Counted from the first letter of the stretch, positions 19,729 to 29,037 are shown. The stretch is 64,000 nt of DNA from Steroidobacter denitrificans (GCF_001579945.1 NZ_CP011971.1:2630001-2694000); one strand, 5' to 3'. The notes: a model not told the origin generated them from the sequence alone. Numbers and translations: made by a program.

Positions 19729-21420
19729 CTACCGTGCCGGTCCACCGGGTACGATAGCCCGGGGTGAATAGCCCGAGGTGATCGGATAACGCCAGTCCCG
19801 GCCGAACGCCCGGTCGCTGATCCTGATTCCCGGCGGAGCCTGGCGGCGCTTGTATTCATTGCGCTTCACCATGTCGAGCACCCGGCCGACCGTGGCGCGA
19901 TCGAAGCCCTTGGCTGCGATCTCGTCCACCGACAGGTCATCCTCGATGAACAATTCCAGGATCGGATCCAGAATCTCATAGGGAGGCAGCGAATCCGAAT
20001 CCTTCTGATTGGCGCGCAGCTCGGCGGACGGCTCGCGCTCGATGACCCGCACCGGGATCGCCGCTGCGATCGTGTTGCGATACTTCGCCAGGCGATACAC
20101 CAGCAGCTTGCTGCAATCCTTGATGGGCGCGAAGCCGCCGGCCATGTCGCCATACAAGGTCGAATAGCCCACCGAGATCTCGCTCTTGTTGCCGGTGGTC
20201 AGCAACATCCTGCGGGTCTTGTTGGAGATGGCCATCAGCAGCAGGCCGCGGCAGCGCGCCTGCACATTCTCCTCGGTCGTATCCGGCGGCCGGCCGGCGA
20301 AGACGCCCTCGAGGGCCTCCAGCACCGTCGCGAACAGGGTTTCGATGGGAATGACATCGTATCTCACCCCCAGCAGGTCGGCCTGTCCTTGCGCGTCCTC
20401 CAGACTCATCTGAGAGGTATAGCGCGACGGCATCATCACCGCCCGCACCCGCTCGGCACCCAGCGCATCGACCGCCAGCGCCAGGGTCAGCGCCGAGTCC
20501 ACACCGCCCGACAAGCCGATCACCACCCCGGGAAAGCCATGCTTGCCGACATAGTCGCGCACCCCCAGCACCAAGGCGTCGTATACGCTGGCTTCCTCGC
20601 TCGGCAGCGGCGCCAGCGCCGCCGCCTGCGGCAGCGCCCGCTCGCCGGTCAGATCGATGTTCACCATGAACAGTCCTTCCTCGAAGGCCTTGAAGCGCTG
20701 CGCGACCTGGCCCGTGCCGTCCATGACGAAGGATGCGCCATCGAATACCAGTTCATCCTGCCCGCCCAGCAGATTCAGGTAGACCACCGGCAGACCGGTC
20801 TCCCTGGCGCGCGCGCGCGCCACCTCCTCGCGGCGCTGCTGATAATGCAGCGAGTAGGGCGAGCCGTTGATCACGCAGAGCAGTTGCGCCCCCAGAGCCC
20901 GGGCGGCGCGCGCCGGGCCAGGCCGCCAGATGTCCTCGCAGATCAACAAGGCGATGCGGATTCCCTTGATTTCGACGATGCAGCTTGCCTGCCCGGGCTG
21001 GAAATAGCGTTTCTCATCAAAGACGCTGTAATTGGGCAGCTCCTGCTTGCGGTAGTTGGCCAACACCTCGCCATCACGGATCAGGGCCGCCGAATTGTAG
21101 ATGTCCTCGGCCTGATACTCCGGATAGCCGACCATGACGGCGATGCCCCGGGTTTCGGTGCGTACTCGTTCCAGAGCCGCGGCGACCTGCCGGCGCAAGC
21201 CGTTGTGAAACAGCAGATCCTCGGGCGGATAGCCGCACAGTGTCAGCTCGGGAAACATGACCAGATCGGCGCCGAGAGCACGCGCCTCGGCCGCGGTATC
21301 GATCACACGCTGGGTATTGCCGGCCACGTCGCCGACGAACAGATTCAGTTGCGCCAGGGCGATGCGCAGAGTGGTTGAAGACACGGGAGGTTCGCTGATG
21401 CGGTTCAGAGTCACCATCAT
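19729..21420 (-). CDS. nadE: Glutamine-dependent NAD+ synthetase
   Basis: The protein has 563 residues and two domains. The N-terminal nitrilase-type glutaminase has the triad Glu58 (FPELTLCGYPPEDLL), Lys125 (YRKQELPNYSVFDEKRYF) and Cys161 (LLICEDIW). The C-terminal synthetase has the PP-loop SGGVDSALTLALAVDAL and NKSEISVGYSTLYGDMAGG. It amidates nicotinic acid adenine dinucleotide to NAD+ using glutamine. The start is uncertain: ATG 21420 and ATG 21417 are adjacent, no strong ribosome site is seen, and a TTG at 21438 is also in frame. Confidence 0.96.
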   Translation of the reverse strand: MMVTLNRISEPPVSSTTLRIALAQLNLFVGDVAGNTQRVIDTAAEARALGADLVMFPELTLCGYPPEDLLFHNGLRRQVAAALERVRTETRGIAVMVGYPEYQAEDIYNSAALIRDGEVLANYRKQELPNYSVFDEKRYFQPGQASCIVEIKGIRIALLICEDIWRPGPARAARALGAQLLCVINGSPYSLHYQQRREEVARARARETGLPVVYLNLLGGQDELVFDGASFVMDGTGQVAQRFKAFEEGLFMVNIDLTGERALPQAAALAPLPSEEASVYDALVLGVRDYVGKHGFPGVVIGLSGGVDSALTLALAVDALGAERVRAVMMPSRYTSQMSLEDAQGQADLLGVRYDVIPIETLFATVLEALEGVFAGRPPDTTEENVQARCRGLLLMAISNKTRRMLLTTGNKSEISVGYSTLYGDMAGGFAPIKDCSKLLVYRLAKYRNTIAAAIPVRVIEREPSAELRANQKDSDSLPPYEILDPILELFIEDDLSVDEIAAKGFDRATVGRVLDMVKRNEYKRRQAPPGIRISDRAFGRDWRYPITSGYSPRAIVPGGPAR

Positions 21421-21579
21421 AGCAAGGTGCGCGTCCAAGAAGCCGGAAGCCGCCGTGAATCGCCAGCGCCCGAAGCTCGCCGCCGGGTACTGGGCGAAAC
21501 TGAAGCGAGGCGGCAGGGGCAGGCTGCCGCAGACGCCGTTCAGGGCTGCCGGGCATCCCCGGTAGCCCTGGATCAGGTT

Positions 21580-22776
21580 TTATCTCCGGCCGCGTGCGCT
21601 CCTGGCCTTGCTCACCGTCTTTTTGCTCGCCGTTCGGCGTGCGGGTGCCGCCTTCGCCCGCCGCACCGCCGAGGCGGCGGTCCTGGCCTTGCTCCTGGCC
21701 TGGGTGGCAACCTTGGCCGTGGCGCGGCTCACTGTCCTGCCGAGGGTCTTTACCGCCTTTTTCGCCGTCTTGCGCAGCCTGGCCACCGGCGCCGCGGCTT
21801 TCTTTTTCGCGCTCTTGGTCGTTTTCCGGGCGGTCTTCACGACAGCCTTCCGAGCCGTCTTCGCCGCGGACTTGGCCGCCGGCCTGGAGGCGCGGCGACG
21901 AGCCTTCTTTTTCAGCTGCTCCGCGATGGCCTGGCCCAGATCCGCCGGACTCTGGACCGTGCGCACACCGGCGCGCTCCAATGCGGCGAATTTGTCCGCC
22001 GCCGTCCCCATGCCGCCGGAGACGATGGCGCCGGCGTGGCCCATGCGCTTGCCCGGAGGCGCCGTGACACCCGCGATATAGGCGACGGTCGGCTTGGTGA
22101 CGTTATCGCGGATGAACTCGGCTGCGGCTTCCTCGTCGGCACCGCCGATTTCACCAACCATGATGATGCCTTCCGTGCCGGGATCCTCCTCGAAGCGCGC
22201 CAGGACATCGATGAAATTCATGCCGCGTACCGGATCGCCGCCGATCCCCACGCAGGTGCTCTGTCCCAGGCCGACGTTGGTGGTCTGGAACACGGCTTCA
22301 TAAGTAAGCGTACCGGAGCGCGACACGATGCCGATGCGTCCGGGTTTATGGATGAAGCCCGGCATGATGCCGATCTTCGCCTCGCCCGGCGTAATGATGC
22401 CCGGACAGTTCGGCCCGATCAGCAGGCTGCCGTAGCTGGCCAGCGCGGTCTTGACGCGCACCATGTCGTTCACCGGAATACCTTCGGTGATGCACACGAT
22501 CAACTCGATGCCGGCATCGGCCGCTTCCAGAATGGCATCGGCCGCGAACGGCGCCGGCACATAGATCATGCTGACCGTTGCGCCGGTGCCCTTCACCGCC
22601 GCGCGCGCCGTATCGAAGACCGGCAAGCCGAGATGCTTCTCGCCGCCTCGACCGGGGGTGACGCCGCCGACCAGTTTGGTGCCGTAGGCCAGGCACTGCT
22701 CGGAGTGGAAACTGCCCTGCTTGCCGGTGAAGCCCTGGCAGATGACTCGGGTGTTCTTGTTGACGAGAATGGACAT
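21580..22776 (-). CDS. sucD: Succinyl-CoA synthetase alpha subunit with histone-H1-like tail
   Basis: Residues 1-288 are a normal SucD: CoA-binding Rossmann part ([19 protein letters not shown]), [12 protein letters not shown], and the phosphorylated active-site histidine His247 in [14 protein letters not shown]. With SucC it interconverts succinyl-CoA and succinate with ATP/GTP formation in the TCA cycle. The protein does not stop there: residues 289-398 are about 110 residues of Lys, Arg, Ala, Ser, Thr, Val and Pro with no Asp or Glu, resembling histone H1 or AlgP-type tails. No Met occurs within the tail and no frameshift is needed, so it is a genuine in-frame extension as assembled. Typical SucD is about 290 residues. 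It lies 82 bp downstream of sucC. Confidence 0.95.
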   Translation of the reverse strand: MSILVNKNTRVICQGFTGKQGSFHSEQCLAYGTKLVGGVTPGRGGEKHLGLPVFDTARAAVKGTGATVSMIYVPAPFAADAILEAADAGIELIVCITEGIPVNDMVRVKTALASYGSLLIGPNCPGIITPGEAKIGIMPGFIHKPGRIGIVSRSGTLTYEAVFQTTNVGLGQSTCVGIGGDPVRGMNFIDVLARFEEDPGTEGIIMVGEIGGADEEAAAEFIRDNVTKPTVAYIAGVTAPPGKRMGHAGAIVSGGMGTAADKFAALERAGVRTVQSPADLGQAIAEQLKKKARRRASRPAAKSAAKTARKAVVKTARKTTKSAKKKAAAPVARLRKTAKKAVKTLGRTVSRATAKVATQARSKARTAASAVRRAKAAPARRTASKKTVSKARSARGRR

Positions 22777-22808
22777 ATGAGATGGGTCCGAAGCTTGGAG
22801 GGATTCTC

Positions 22809-22837
22809 GTTCCTGCCCGCTTCAGCGGGACAGGAAC
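22809..22837 (-). other. Intercistronic hairpin between sucC and sucD
   Basis: GTTCCTG-CCCGC and GCGGGA-CAGGAAC pair as a 12-bp stem with one bulged base around a TTCA loop. It sits in the 82-bp gap between sucC and sucD on the minus strand. It has no T-run and may act in mRNA processing or stability of the operon. Confidence 0.5.
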
Positions 22838-22858
22838 CAGGAATGATCTCGATATGGA

Positions 22859-24022
22859 TCAGCCGCGCGCGGCCGCGACGACTTTCTTGGCCGCATCGGT
22901 CAGATCGCTGGCGGCGATGAGCGCCAGACCGCTTTGCTGCAGCAGCTTGCGGCCTTTTTCGGCATTCGTGCCCTCGATACGCACCACCACCGGCACCCGC
23001 ACGCCGACATCCTGCACGGCGTGGATGATGCCATCGGCGATCATGTCGCAGCGAACGATGCCGCCGAAGATGTTGACCAGGATCGCCTTGACGTTCTGAT
23101 TCGACAGGATCAGGTTGAACGCCTCGGTGACCCGCTCGCGGGTCGCACCGCCGCCGACATCCAGGAAGTTCGCCGGTGAGCCGCCATGCAGCTTGATCAG
23201 ATCCATGGTGGCCATCGCCAGGCCGGCGCCGTTCACCATGCAGGCGATATCGCCGTCCAGCGACACATAGTTCAACTCATGCTCGGCCGCGGCACGCTCC
23301 ATCGGGTCTTCCTGAGTGATGTCGCGCCATTCGGCCAATTCCTTTTGGCGAAACAGGGCGTTGTCCTCGATGTTGATCTTGGCGTCCAGGGCCACCAGCC
23401 GGCCCTCGCCGGTGACGATCAGCGGATTGATCTCGACCAGGCTCGCATCCTTCTCCAGGTACAGCTGGTACAGCGCCTGCGCGATCTGGGTGAATTCCTT
23501 GATCTGCTCGCCTTCCAGTCCCAGGCCGAAGGCCAGCACGCGGCACTGCGAGGGCTGCAGCCCGGCGGCCGGATGGATATCCACCCGGATGATTTTCTCG
23601 GGCGTGTGCGCCGCCACTTCCTCGATATCCATGCCGCCGGCCGCCGAGGCGATGAAGGCGATATGGCCTTTGTCACGATTGAGCACCAGGCTGAGGTACA
23701 GCTCACGAACGATCTTGGAGCCCTGCTCGACGAATACCTGGTGGATCGGCAGGCCTTCCGGACCGGTCTGATGCGTCACCAGCCGCTTGCCGAACATGGC
23801 GGCGGCCGCCTTTCCGGCCTGCTCCGGGGTATCCACCAGCTTCACGCCGCCCGCCTTGCCGCGGCCACCGGCATGGACCTGGGCCTTGATCACCCATTTC
23901 GAACCGCCGATGCGCCGGGCCGCCGCGGTCGCTTCCGCGGCGCTGGAGGCCGGATAACCTGTGGGCACCGGGATGCCGTAACGGGCAAACAACTGCTTCG
24001 ACTGGTACTCGTGAAGATTCAT
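22859..24022 (-). CDS. sucC: Succinyl-CoA synthetase beta subunit
   Basis: The protein has 387 residues, standard for SucC. The N-terminal ATP-grasp domain ([45 protein letters not shown]) binds nucleotide. The C-terminal CoA-ligase domain has [21 protein letters not shown] and [16 protein letters not shown]. It forms the alpha2beta2 or alpha-beta enzyme with SucD. It precedes sucD and is divergent from pilS. It is not next to sucAB or lpd here. Confidence 0.97.
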   Translation of the reverse strand: MNLHEYQSKQLFARYGIPVPTGYPASSAAEATAAARRIGGSKWVIKAQVHAGGRGKAGGVKLVDTPEQAGKAAAAMFGKRLVTHQTGPEGLPIHQVFVEQGSKIVRELYLSLVLNRDKGHIAFIASAAGGMDIEEVAAHTPEKIIRVDIHPAAGLQPSQCRVLAFGLGLEGEQIKEFTQIAQALYQLYLEKDASLVEINPLIVTGEGRLVALDAKINIEDNALFRQKELAEWRDITQEDPMERAAAEHELNYVSLDGDIACMVNGAGLAMATMDLIKLHGGSPANFLDVGGGATRERVTEAFNLILSNQNVKAILVNIFGGIVRCDMIADGIIHAVQDVGVRVPVVVRIEGTNAEKGRKLLQQSGLALIAASDLTDAAKKVVAAARG

Positions 24023-24258
24023 CGGCCAAGTTTCTCGTTGGAAGCGTATGTGGAATCGTTGAGGGTATCGTTCATGCGAGGGCGCAAGCCGGGTATTTTG
24101 GCGGGTAACACCTCAAAACTGCAACTGCCCTCTCGTCCATCGCCGGATCGGAAAGGTAATTGGGGCCGCGAATTCGGGGCCCATGCTTCGCACCCGCACG
24201 TAATAGACCCTACACTTGCGACACATGAAAGTCCCGGCTCGCACCCCATGATCGCCCG

Positions 24259-25989
24259 ATGAACGCTCCCGCCGACCCGCCCGCACCCGCGCCGCCCGCG
24301 GATCTCGGCTGGCGCGTTCTGGCGCTCATCAATCTTTTTCGGTTGCTGACGCCCCTGTTGCTGGCGCTGATATTCGCGGCGCTCGACCCCGCGCCGGTGG
24401 GCACGACCTTCCCGGCCCTGTTCATCGGCACGACGGCGACCTATTTCGCCTACGCCGTCGTGTCGATCGCCGGCGTGAAGCGCCGCTGGCCCGAGATCAG
24501 CGTGCAGACCATCGTCAGCGTCTGCGTCGATATCGTGGCGATCGGCATCCTGACGTATGCCAGCGGCGGCATGGCCAGCGGCCTGGCGGTGCTGATGGTG
24601 CTGCCGATCGGCGTCGCCAGCTTCATCGTACGCCCCCAACTGGCGCTGCTGCTGGCTTCGCTGGCGGCGATCGCTCTGGTGGCTCAACAGATTTTCATCG
24701 CGCTGGCCGCGCGCGGCGAGATCGGCGATCTGACCTCGGCGGGCATCGCCGGCGCGCTGCTGCTGCTGGTGACCCTGGGCGTGGGCCGGCTCGCCGGCAA
24801 TCTGCGCGACAATGAACTGCGCCTGCGCCAGCGCGAAGTCGATGTCGCCGATCTTGCCCAGCTCAACCAGTTCATCGTGCAGCATCTGCGCGAAAGCATC
24901 CTGGTGGTCGACGCCAACGACACCATTCGCCTGATCAATGAATCCGCGGCGCAACTGCTGCACAGCGGACCGGTGGCGCCCGGCACCTTGCTGGGCGAAA
25001 TCTCCCCACGCCTGATCTATCTGCTGGGCATCTGGCGCCGCCATCCCCACGACTGGCAGCTGAGTTCCTTGTCGATGCCCGCGCACGACGGCGGCAACCT
25101 GCTCCAGCCGCATTTCGTCTCGCTCGACAGCAGCCACGGACCGACCCTGATCTTTCTGGAAGACACGACCTTGATGGCCGAACGTGTCCAGCAGTCCAAG
25201 CTGGCGGCGCTGGGCCGGCTCAGCGCGTCGATCGCCCACGAAATCCGCAATCCCGTCGGCGCCATGAGCCACGCCGCCCAATTGCTGGCGGAAACGCCGG
25301 GGCTGTCGCCGCAGGAGCAGCGGTTCGCCGAAATCATCATTCGCAATGGGGCACGCGTCAGCACCATCATCGAGAATGTATTGCAGCTGTCGCGCCGCGA
25401 CTCCACGCGCCAACAGCGTCTCGAGCTCAATGACTGGCTGCGCGGGTTCCTGGTGGAATTTCGTGATGCCGCGCAGCTACCGGAAGCGGCGCTGTCACTG
25501 CATGCGCCGGGTGTGCTGGACGTGCGCATCGATCCCTCGCATTTGCATCAGTTGATGTGGAATCTGTGCGAGAACGCCATCAGGCACGGCCGCCATGACG
25601 GCTGCGAACGCAACGGCGACGGCAACAGCGCTGAGGTGGACGACGGCAATCCTGCCGAGGATGGCGGCGGGCGCGACGGAAACGACAGCGAAGCGGCGGG
25701 GCAGGATGCGGGGACAGCCACGGTGGAGATCCGCAGCGGGCGCATCGCCGGCACCGACCGTCCCTTCGTGGAAGTGCTGGATCGCGGCAAAGGCATCCCG
25801 GCCGAGGATACCGAACGCGTCTTCGAGCCTTTCTTTACCTCCGGCAAGGGCGGTACCGGCCTGGGGCTGTTCATCGCCCGGGAGCTGGCCCAGTGCAACC
25901 GGGCACTGCTGCTCTACGAACCCCGTCCCGGCGGTGGTAGCATTTTTCGGCTCGTTTTCTCGGATCCGCAACGTTGGGAAATTCAGTGA
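24259..25989 (+). CDS. pilS: PilS sensor histidine kinase
   Basis: The protein has 576 residues. About six N-terminal membrane helices (residues 20-180) are followed by a PAS-like segment (LAQLNQFIVQHLRESILVVDANDTIRLINESA), then the HisKA box SASIAHEIRNPVGAMSHAAQLL and an ATPase domain with DRGKGIPAEDTERVFEPFF and GGTGLGLFIARELA. A Gly/Asp/Asn-rich insert of roughly 45 residues (about 455-500) interrupts the ATPase domain after the N box (LMWNLCENAIRHGRH). PilS phosphorylates PilR to control pilA. Its stop overlaps the pilR start (GTGA). Confidence 0.94.
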   Translation: MNAPADPPAPAPPADLGWRVLALINLFRLLTPLLLALIFAALDPAPVGTTFPALFIGTTATYFAYAVVSIAGVKRRWPEISVQTIVSVCVDIVAIGILTYASGGMASGLAVLMVLPIGVASFIVRPQLALLLASLAAIALVAQQIFIALAARGEIGDLTSAGIAGALLLLVTLGVGRLAGNLRDNELRLRQREVDVADLAQLNQFIVQHLRESILVVDANDTIRLINESAAQLLHSGPVAPGTLLGEISPRLIYLLGIWRRHPHDWQLSSLSMPAHDGGNLLQPHFVSLDSSHGPTLIFLEDTTLMAERVQQSKLAALGRLSASIAHEIRNPVGAMSHAAQLLAETPGLSPQEQRFAEIIIRNGARVSTIIENVLQLSRRDSTRQQRLELNDWLRGFLVEFRDAAQLPEAALSLHAPGVLDVRIDPSHLHQLMWNLCENAIRHGRHDGCERNGDGNSAEVDDGNPAEDGGGRDGNDSEAAGQDAGTATVEIRSGRIAGTDRPFVEVLDRGKGIPAEDTERVFEPFFTSGKGGTGLGLFIARELAQCNRALLLYEPRPGGGSIFRLVFSDPQRWEIQ

Positions 25990-27329
25990 CGAAACCGCGC
26001 GCCCTCATCGTCGATGACGAACCCGACATCCGCGAACTGCTCGCCATCACCCTGGAGCGCATGAACCTGGAGGTGACGGCCGCCGCTACATTGGAGACGG
26101 CCATCCATGCACTGCGCAGCGGCAGCTTCGATCTGTGTCTCACCGACATGCGGCTGCCCGACGGCGATGGCCTGGACCTGGTCCAATGGATCCAGACCCA
26201 TGCACCGCAGACACCGGTCGCCGTGATCACCGCGCATGGCAATGTGGAAACCGCGGTACGCGCACTGAAGCTCGGCGCCTTCGACTTCATCTCCAAGCCC
26301 CTGGACATCGCCGCGCTGCGCAAGCTGATCACGGCGACGCTCAAGCTCGGTGAATCCAGCCCCAAGAATGGGCAGCCGCCGCGCATCAAGCTGTCCGGCC
26401 AGTCGCGAGCCATGGAACAGCTGCGCGAAATGATCGCGCGTGTCGCGCGCAGCCAGGCGCCGGTGCACATCTACGGCGAGTCCGGCACCGGCAAGGAATT
26501 GGTGGCCCACTTGATCCACGATGCCGGCGTGCGCCGCGACGGCCCTTTCGTGCCGGTCAACTGCGGCGCCATCCCCTCCGAACTCATGGAAAGCGAACTG
26601 TTCGGGCACAAGAAAGGCAGCTTCACCGGCGCGATCGCCGACAAGCAAGGCCTGATCCAATCCGCCGAGGGCGGCACCTTGTTCCTGGACGAGATCGCCG
26701 ACCTGCCTCTGCACATGCAGGTGAAGCTGCTGCGGGTCATCCAGGAAAAACGCGTGCGCCCCGTGGGCGAGTCGAAGGAAATTCCCATCGACGTGCGCAT
26801 CCTATCGGCCACCCACAAGAACCTCGCGGCACAGGTCGCCGACGGCAAGTTTCGCGAAGATCTGTTCTATCGCATCAACGTGATCGAGATCCGCGTCCCG
26901 CCGCTGCGCGAGCGCCGTGAAGACATCGATGAACTGGTCCAGTCCATACTGGCTCGCCTCGCTCCCCAGATCGGCAATGACGCCTTGCATCTCACCGAGG
27001 CCGCCCGGCGCGCCCTGCGCGACTACCATTTCCCCGGCAATGTGCGCGAACTGGAGAACGTCCTGGAACGTGCCGCCACCCTGTGCGTGAACGACGCCAT
27101 CGACGTCGGCGATCTGCAGCTGCGCCCCAAGGTGACTCAGACTGACACTTCCATCTCCAGCACCGTCGCCCCCGGCGAACCCCTGGGCGATGCCCTGGAG
27201 GACATCGAGCGCGACGCCATCGTGCGCGCCCTGGAGCAGACCCGCTACAACAAGACCAAGGCCGCCGAGTTGCTGGGCATGACCTTCAGGTCGCTGCGCT
27301 ATCGGATCAAGAAGCTGGGAATCGAGTAG
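25986..27329 (+). CDS. pilR: PilR sigma-54-dependent response regulator
   Basis: The protein has 447 residues in three domains. The receiver (ALIVDDEPDIRELL, phospho-acceptor Asp in LCLTDMRLPDGDGL) comes first. The AAA+ domain has Walker A GESGTGKE, the sigma-54 contact loop GSFTGA and Walker B TLFLDEIADLP. The Fis-type helix-turn-helix is ALEQTRYNKTKAAELLGMTFRSLRYRIKKLGIE. GTG 25986 overlaps the pilS stop and has GGGAA upstream. PilR activates the sigma-54 promoter of pilA; such a promoter is present at 29164-29179. Confidence 0.95.
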   Translation: MTKPRALIVDDEPDIRELLAITLERMNLEVTAAATLETAIHALRSGSFDLCLTDMRLPDGDGLDLVQWIQTHAPQTPVAVITAHGNVETAVRALKLGAFDFISKPLDIAALRKLITATLKLGESSPKNGQPPRIKLSGQSRAMEQLREMIARVARSQAPVHIYGESGTGKELVAHLIHDAGVRRDGPFVPVNCGAIPSELMESELFGHKKGSFTGAIADKQGLIQSAEGGTLFLDEIADLPLHMQVKLLRVIQEKRVRPVGESKEIPIDVRILSATHKNLAAQVADGKFREDLFYRINVIEIRVPPLRERREDIDELVQSILARLAPQIGNDALHLTEAARRALRDYHFPGNVRELENVLERAATLCVNDAIDVGDLQLRPKVTQTDTSISSTVAPGEPLGDALEDIERDAIVRALEQTRYNKTKAAELLGMTFRSLRYRIKKLGIE

Positions 27330-27543
27330 ACGGCGAATAAAGCGATGACGGCTCTGTCAACGATGCGATTCATTGCAGATCTTCCCGGCACTTGACTTTG
27401 ATTCCGCAACGGTAGCAAGGCCTCCTGAAATTGGGGGGCATCGCTAAAGCCTAGACGTTTTACTGCTGAAGGCCAGAGCGATTGACTGCGAGTCTGTGCA
27501 CGTATGCAGCCGCCTTGAATTTCGATCATCAAACGCTGGACAA

Positions 27544-27614
27544 GTTCGCTCATGATCCAGTTCCAGCCATGCATCCCGGGCAAATGCATGGCTGGAACTG
27601 GATCATGAGCGAAC
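27544..27614. repeat. Perfect 31-bp inverted repeat (hairpin)
   Basis: Two exactly complementary 31-base arms (27544-27574 and 27584-27614) flank a 9-base centre, CCCGGGCAA. Each arm carries CGCTCATG three bases in from its outer edge and TGCAT next to the loop. It lies 215 bp after pilR and has no flanking T-run, so it is not a normal terminator. It could be a palindromic mobile-element remnant, a REP-like unit or a protein-binding or processing site. The 25-bp-arm repeat at 58658-58722 shares the outer motif. Confidence 0.9.
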
Positions 27615-27710
27615 CTCAACCCCCGACGGCTTTGGGGGAATCAGCAATTCGGCCTGATTGCCATCTTTCAGAATGCCATTGATGATTTCGAGCGCCAGAG
27701 TAGGGTTGTA

Positions 27711-27753
27711 TTGACACTGTCATGGCGTTAGACGTAAGGTAGTTGTCATGACA
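27711..27753 (+). promoter_or_regulatory. Promoter and operators of the DUF1778-GNAT pair
   Basis: TTGACA (27711-27716) and TAAGGT (27735-27740) are spaced 18 bp apart and could form a sigma-70 promoter. Two related palindromes overlap it: TGACA-C-TGTCA (27712-27722) and TGTCATGACA (27744-27753). They fit binding by a ribbon-helix-helix antitoxin that represses its own operon. Confidence 0.6.
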
Positions 27754-27779
27754 TTCGCCTTCTCACATGAGGAGCAGCC

Positions 27780-28064
27780 ATGAGCACCGATTCGACTGCA
27801 CGCAAAGACGATCTGATCCAGATCAGAGCCTCTGCTACCACCAAAGCCACCCTCAACCGAGCGGCGGCCATGCGTGGTCAAAGGCTGTCGGAGTTTATGC
27901 TGGAGAGCGCCCGGGCACGAGCTGAGGAGACGATCCTCGATCAGCGCTTGTTTGCTCTTGATGACGACGACTACAAGGCATTCCTTGCCATGCTCGATGC
28001 TCCGGCCAAGCCAGATAACGCACTGCGAGCAAGGATGAAACGCAAGCCGGCGTGGGAACGCTGA
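27780..28064 (+). CDS. DUF1778 (TacA-like) antitoxin
   Basis: The protein has 94 residues. It has the DUF1778 ribbon-helix-helix pattern DLIQIRASATTKATLNRAAAMRGQRLSEFMLESARARAEE and a C-terminal neutralising tail (FALDDDDYKAFLAMLDAPAKPDNALRARM). Homologues such as TacA and AtaR bind operator DNA and the acetyltransferase toxin. AGGAG stands 5-6 bp before the ATG. The toxin gene follows with no gap. Confidence 0.92.
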   Translation: MSTDSTARKDDLIQIRASATTKATLNRAAAMRGQRLSEFMLESARARAEETILDQRLFALDDDDYKAFLAMLDAPAKPDNALRARMKRKPAWER

Positions 28065-28589
28065 GTGCCAACGATCCCGGCGCCGGGCGTACTGGACCCC
28101 GAGCGCCTTGGCGCTCACCATGATCTTGCGCACTTCAAGAATGGTAGGCACGAGTCGCTCGATGCATGGCTTCGCGATCGAGCATTGACAAGCGAAGGCC
28201 TGTCGGCTCGAACCTATGTCGTGTGCGCGACCGACACTCCCGCCCGCCTGGTCGGCTATTACGCGATCTCGACCGCAATGGCACATCGAACCGCTCTACC
28301 GACGGCAAAACTCCGTCGCGGCATGCCGGATGAGGTTCCGCTGCTCCTCATCGGTCGATTGGCAATCGATGCCGACTTCCAGAAGCGCGGATTGGGCGTT
28401 GATCTTCTGATCGACGCACTGCGCCGCTGCCTCGTTGCAGCCGAAACGGCTGGAGCCCGAGGGATCATCACTCACGCCATCGACGACGAAGCTATGGCGT
28501 TCTACGAACGACATGGGTTCGTTCGCTGTCCGCTCGGCGAGCGAACGATGCTTATGCCGATGGAGACTGCCCGGATTCTGGTTGATTAA
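28065..28589 (+). CDS. GNAT acetyltransferase toxin (TacT/AtaT-like)
   Basis: The protein has 174 residues with the GNAT fold as found in DUF1778 pairs. The N-terminal FKNGRHESLDAWLRDRAL segment is typical, the acetyl-CoA loop is seen in LLIGRLAIDADFQKRGLGVDLL, and the conserved Tyr is in FYERHGFVRC. Such toxins acetylate the amino group of charged tRNAs and block translation; the preferred tRNA cannot be read from sequence. The GTG start (28065) follows the antitoxin stop directly, so the two are translationally coupled. Confidence 0.9.
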   Translation: MPTIPAPGVLDPERLGAHHDLAHFKNGRHESLDAWLRDRALTSEGLSARTYVVCATDTPARLVGYYAISTAMAHRTALPTAKLRRGMPDEVPLLLIGRLAIDADFQKRGLGVDLLIDALRRCLVAAETAGARGIITHAIDDEAMAFYERHGFVRCPLGERTMLMPMETARILVD

Positions 28590-29036
28590 GCAGGCGAGAT
28601 CGCTAAGTCCTCGACGATACGTTCCTACCCTATATTGATAGGCGTAGGCATCACCATCGGTCAGTTTGACGCCAGCGGTGGAACCCGGGCGAGTGTGAGC
28701 CGGCCAAGACCGAGGAGTTCGGCCAGGACCTGCGCGACTAAACCTTGCCGCTTGCACAACCTCCAAAGATGGGTCGCGCCGGCCGGCCAGGCCTGCCCGC
28801 CTTCGTGCGCGAGCTGGTTGCCCACCGGAATTACATCCTGTTCTATCGCGTGCTGGACGAGACTCGCACCGTGGAAATCCTGCGAGTGAAACACGCGGCA
28901 CAACAAACGCCGTGGCAAGGGGGTGGCAACCCGCGAGATGAAACCGCGCTCGTCATGGACGTGCCAGACGTTCCCCATCCATCCGCGCAGATAAATTTGG
29001 ATTGACTGGCTTCGCTGTCTCCAGGCAGCGTCGCGG
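28590..29036 (+). other. Gap before pilA, mostly degraded sequence
   Basis: Apart from the ParE remnant at 28745-29005 I see no gene in this stretch. It separates the DUF1778-GNAT pair from the pilA promoter region. The remnant and the neighbouring toxin-antitoxin pair suggest an insertion hotspot between pilR and pilA. Confidence 0.5.
28745..29005 (+). pseudogene. ParE/RelE-type toxin remnant
   Basis: Bases 28763-28912 encode PPKMGRAGRPGLPAFVREL, a short link, then HRNYILFYRVLDETRTVEIL, which is the C-terminal half of ParE toxins (usual pattern PEMGRxRPELxxGLRSFxVxxYxIFYRxxxxxxEILRVLHGARD). The N-terminal helices and any antitoxin are missing, and the end reads on into unrelated residues. 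I read it as a decayed parDE module. Confidence 0.7.
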
Positions 29037-29037
29037 A

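Larger units (their letters stand above)
27330..27779 (+). other. 450-bp gap after pilR with no supported gene
   Basis: I see no convincing gene here. Short frames on both strands begin or end inside the long inverted repeat at 27544-27614 and have no recognisable domain. The right part holds the promoter and operator of the DUF1778-GNAT pair. Base composition is somewhat more AT-rich than the neighbours, as in a recombination scar or element remnant. Confidence 0.6.

Noticed and set aside
27544..27614. Reading the 31-bp inverted repeat as a rho-independent terminator of pilR
   Set aside because: No T-run on either side and it lies more than 200 bp after the stop; arms are longer than usual terminators.
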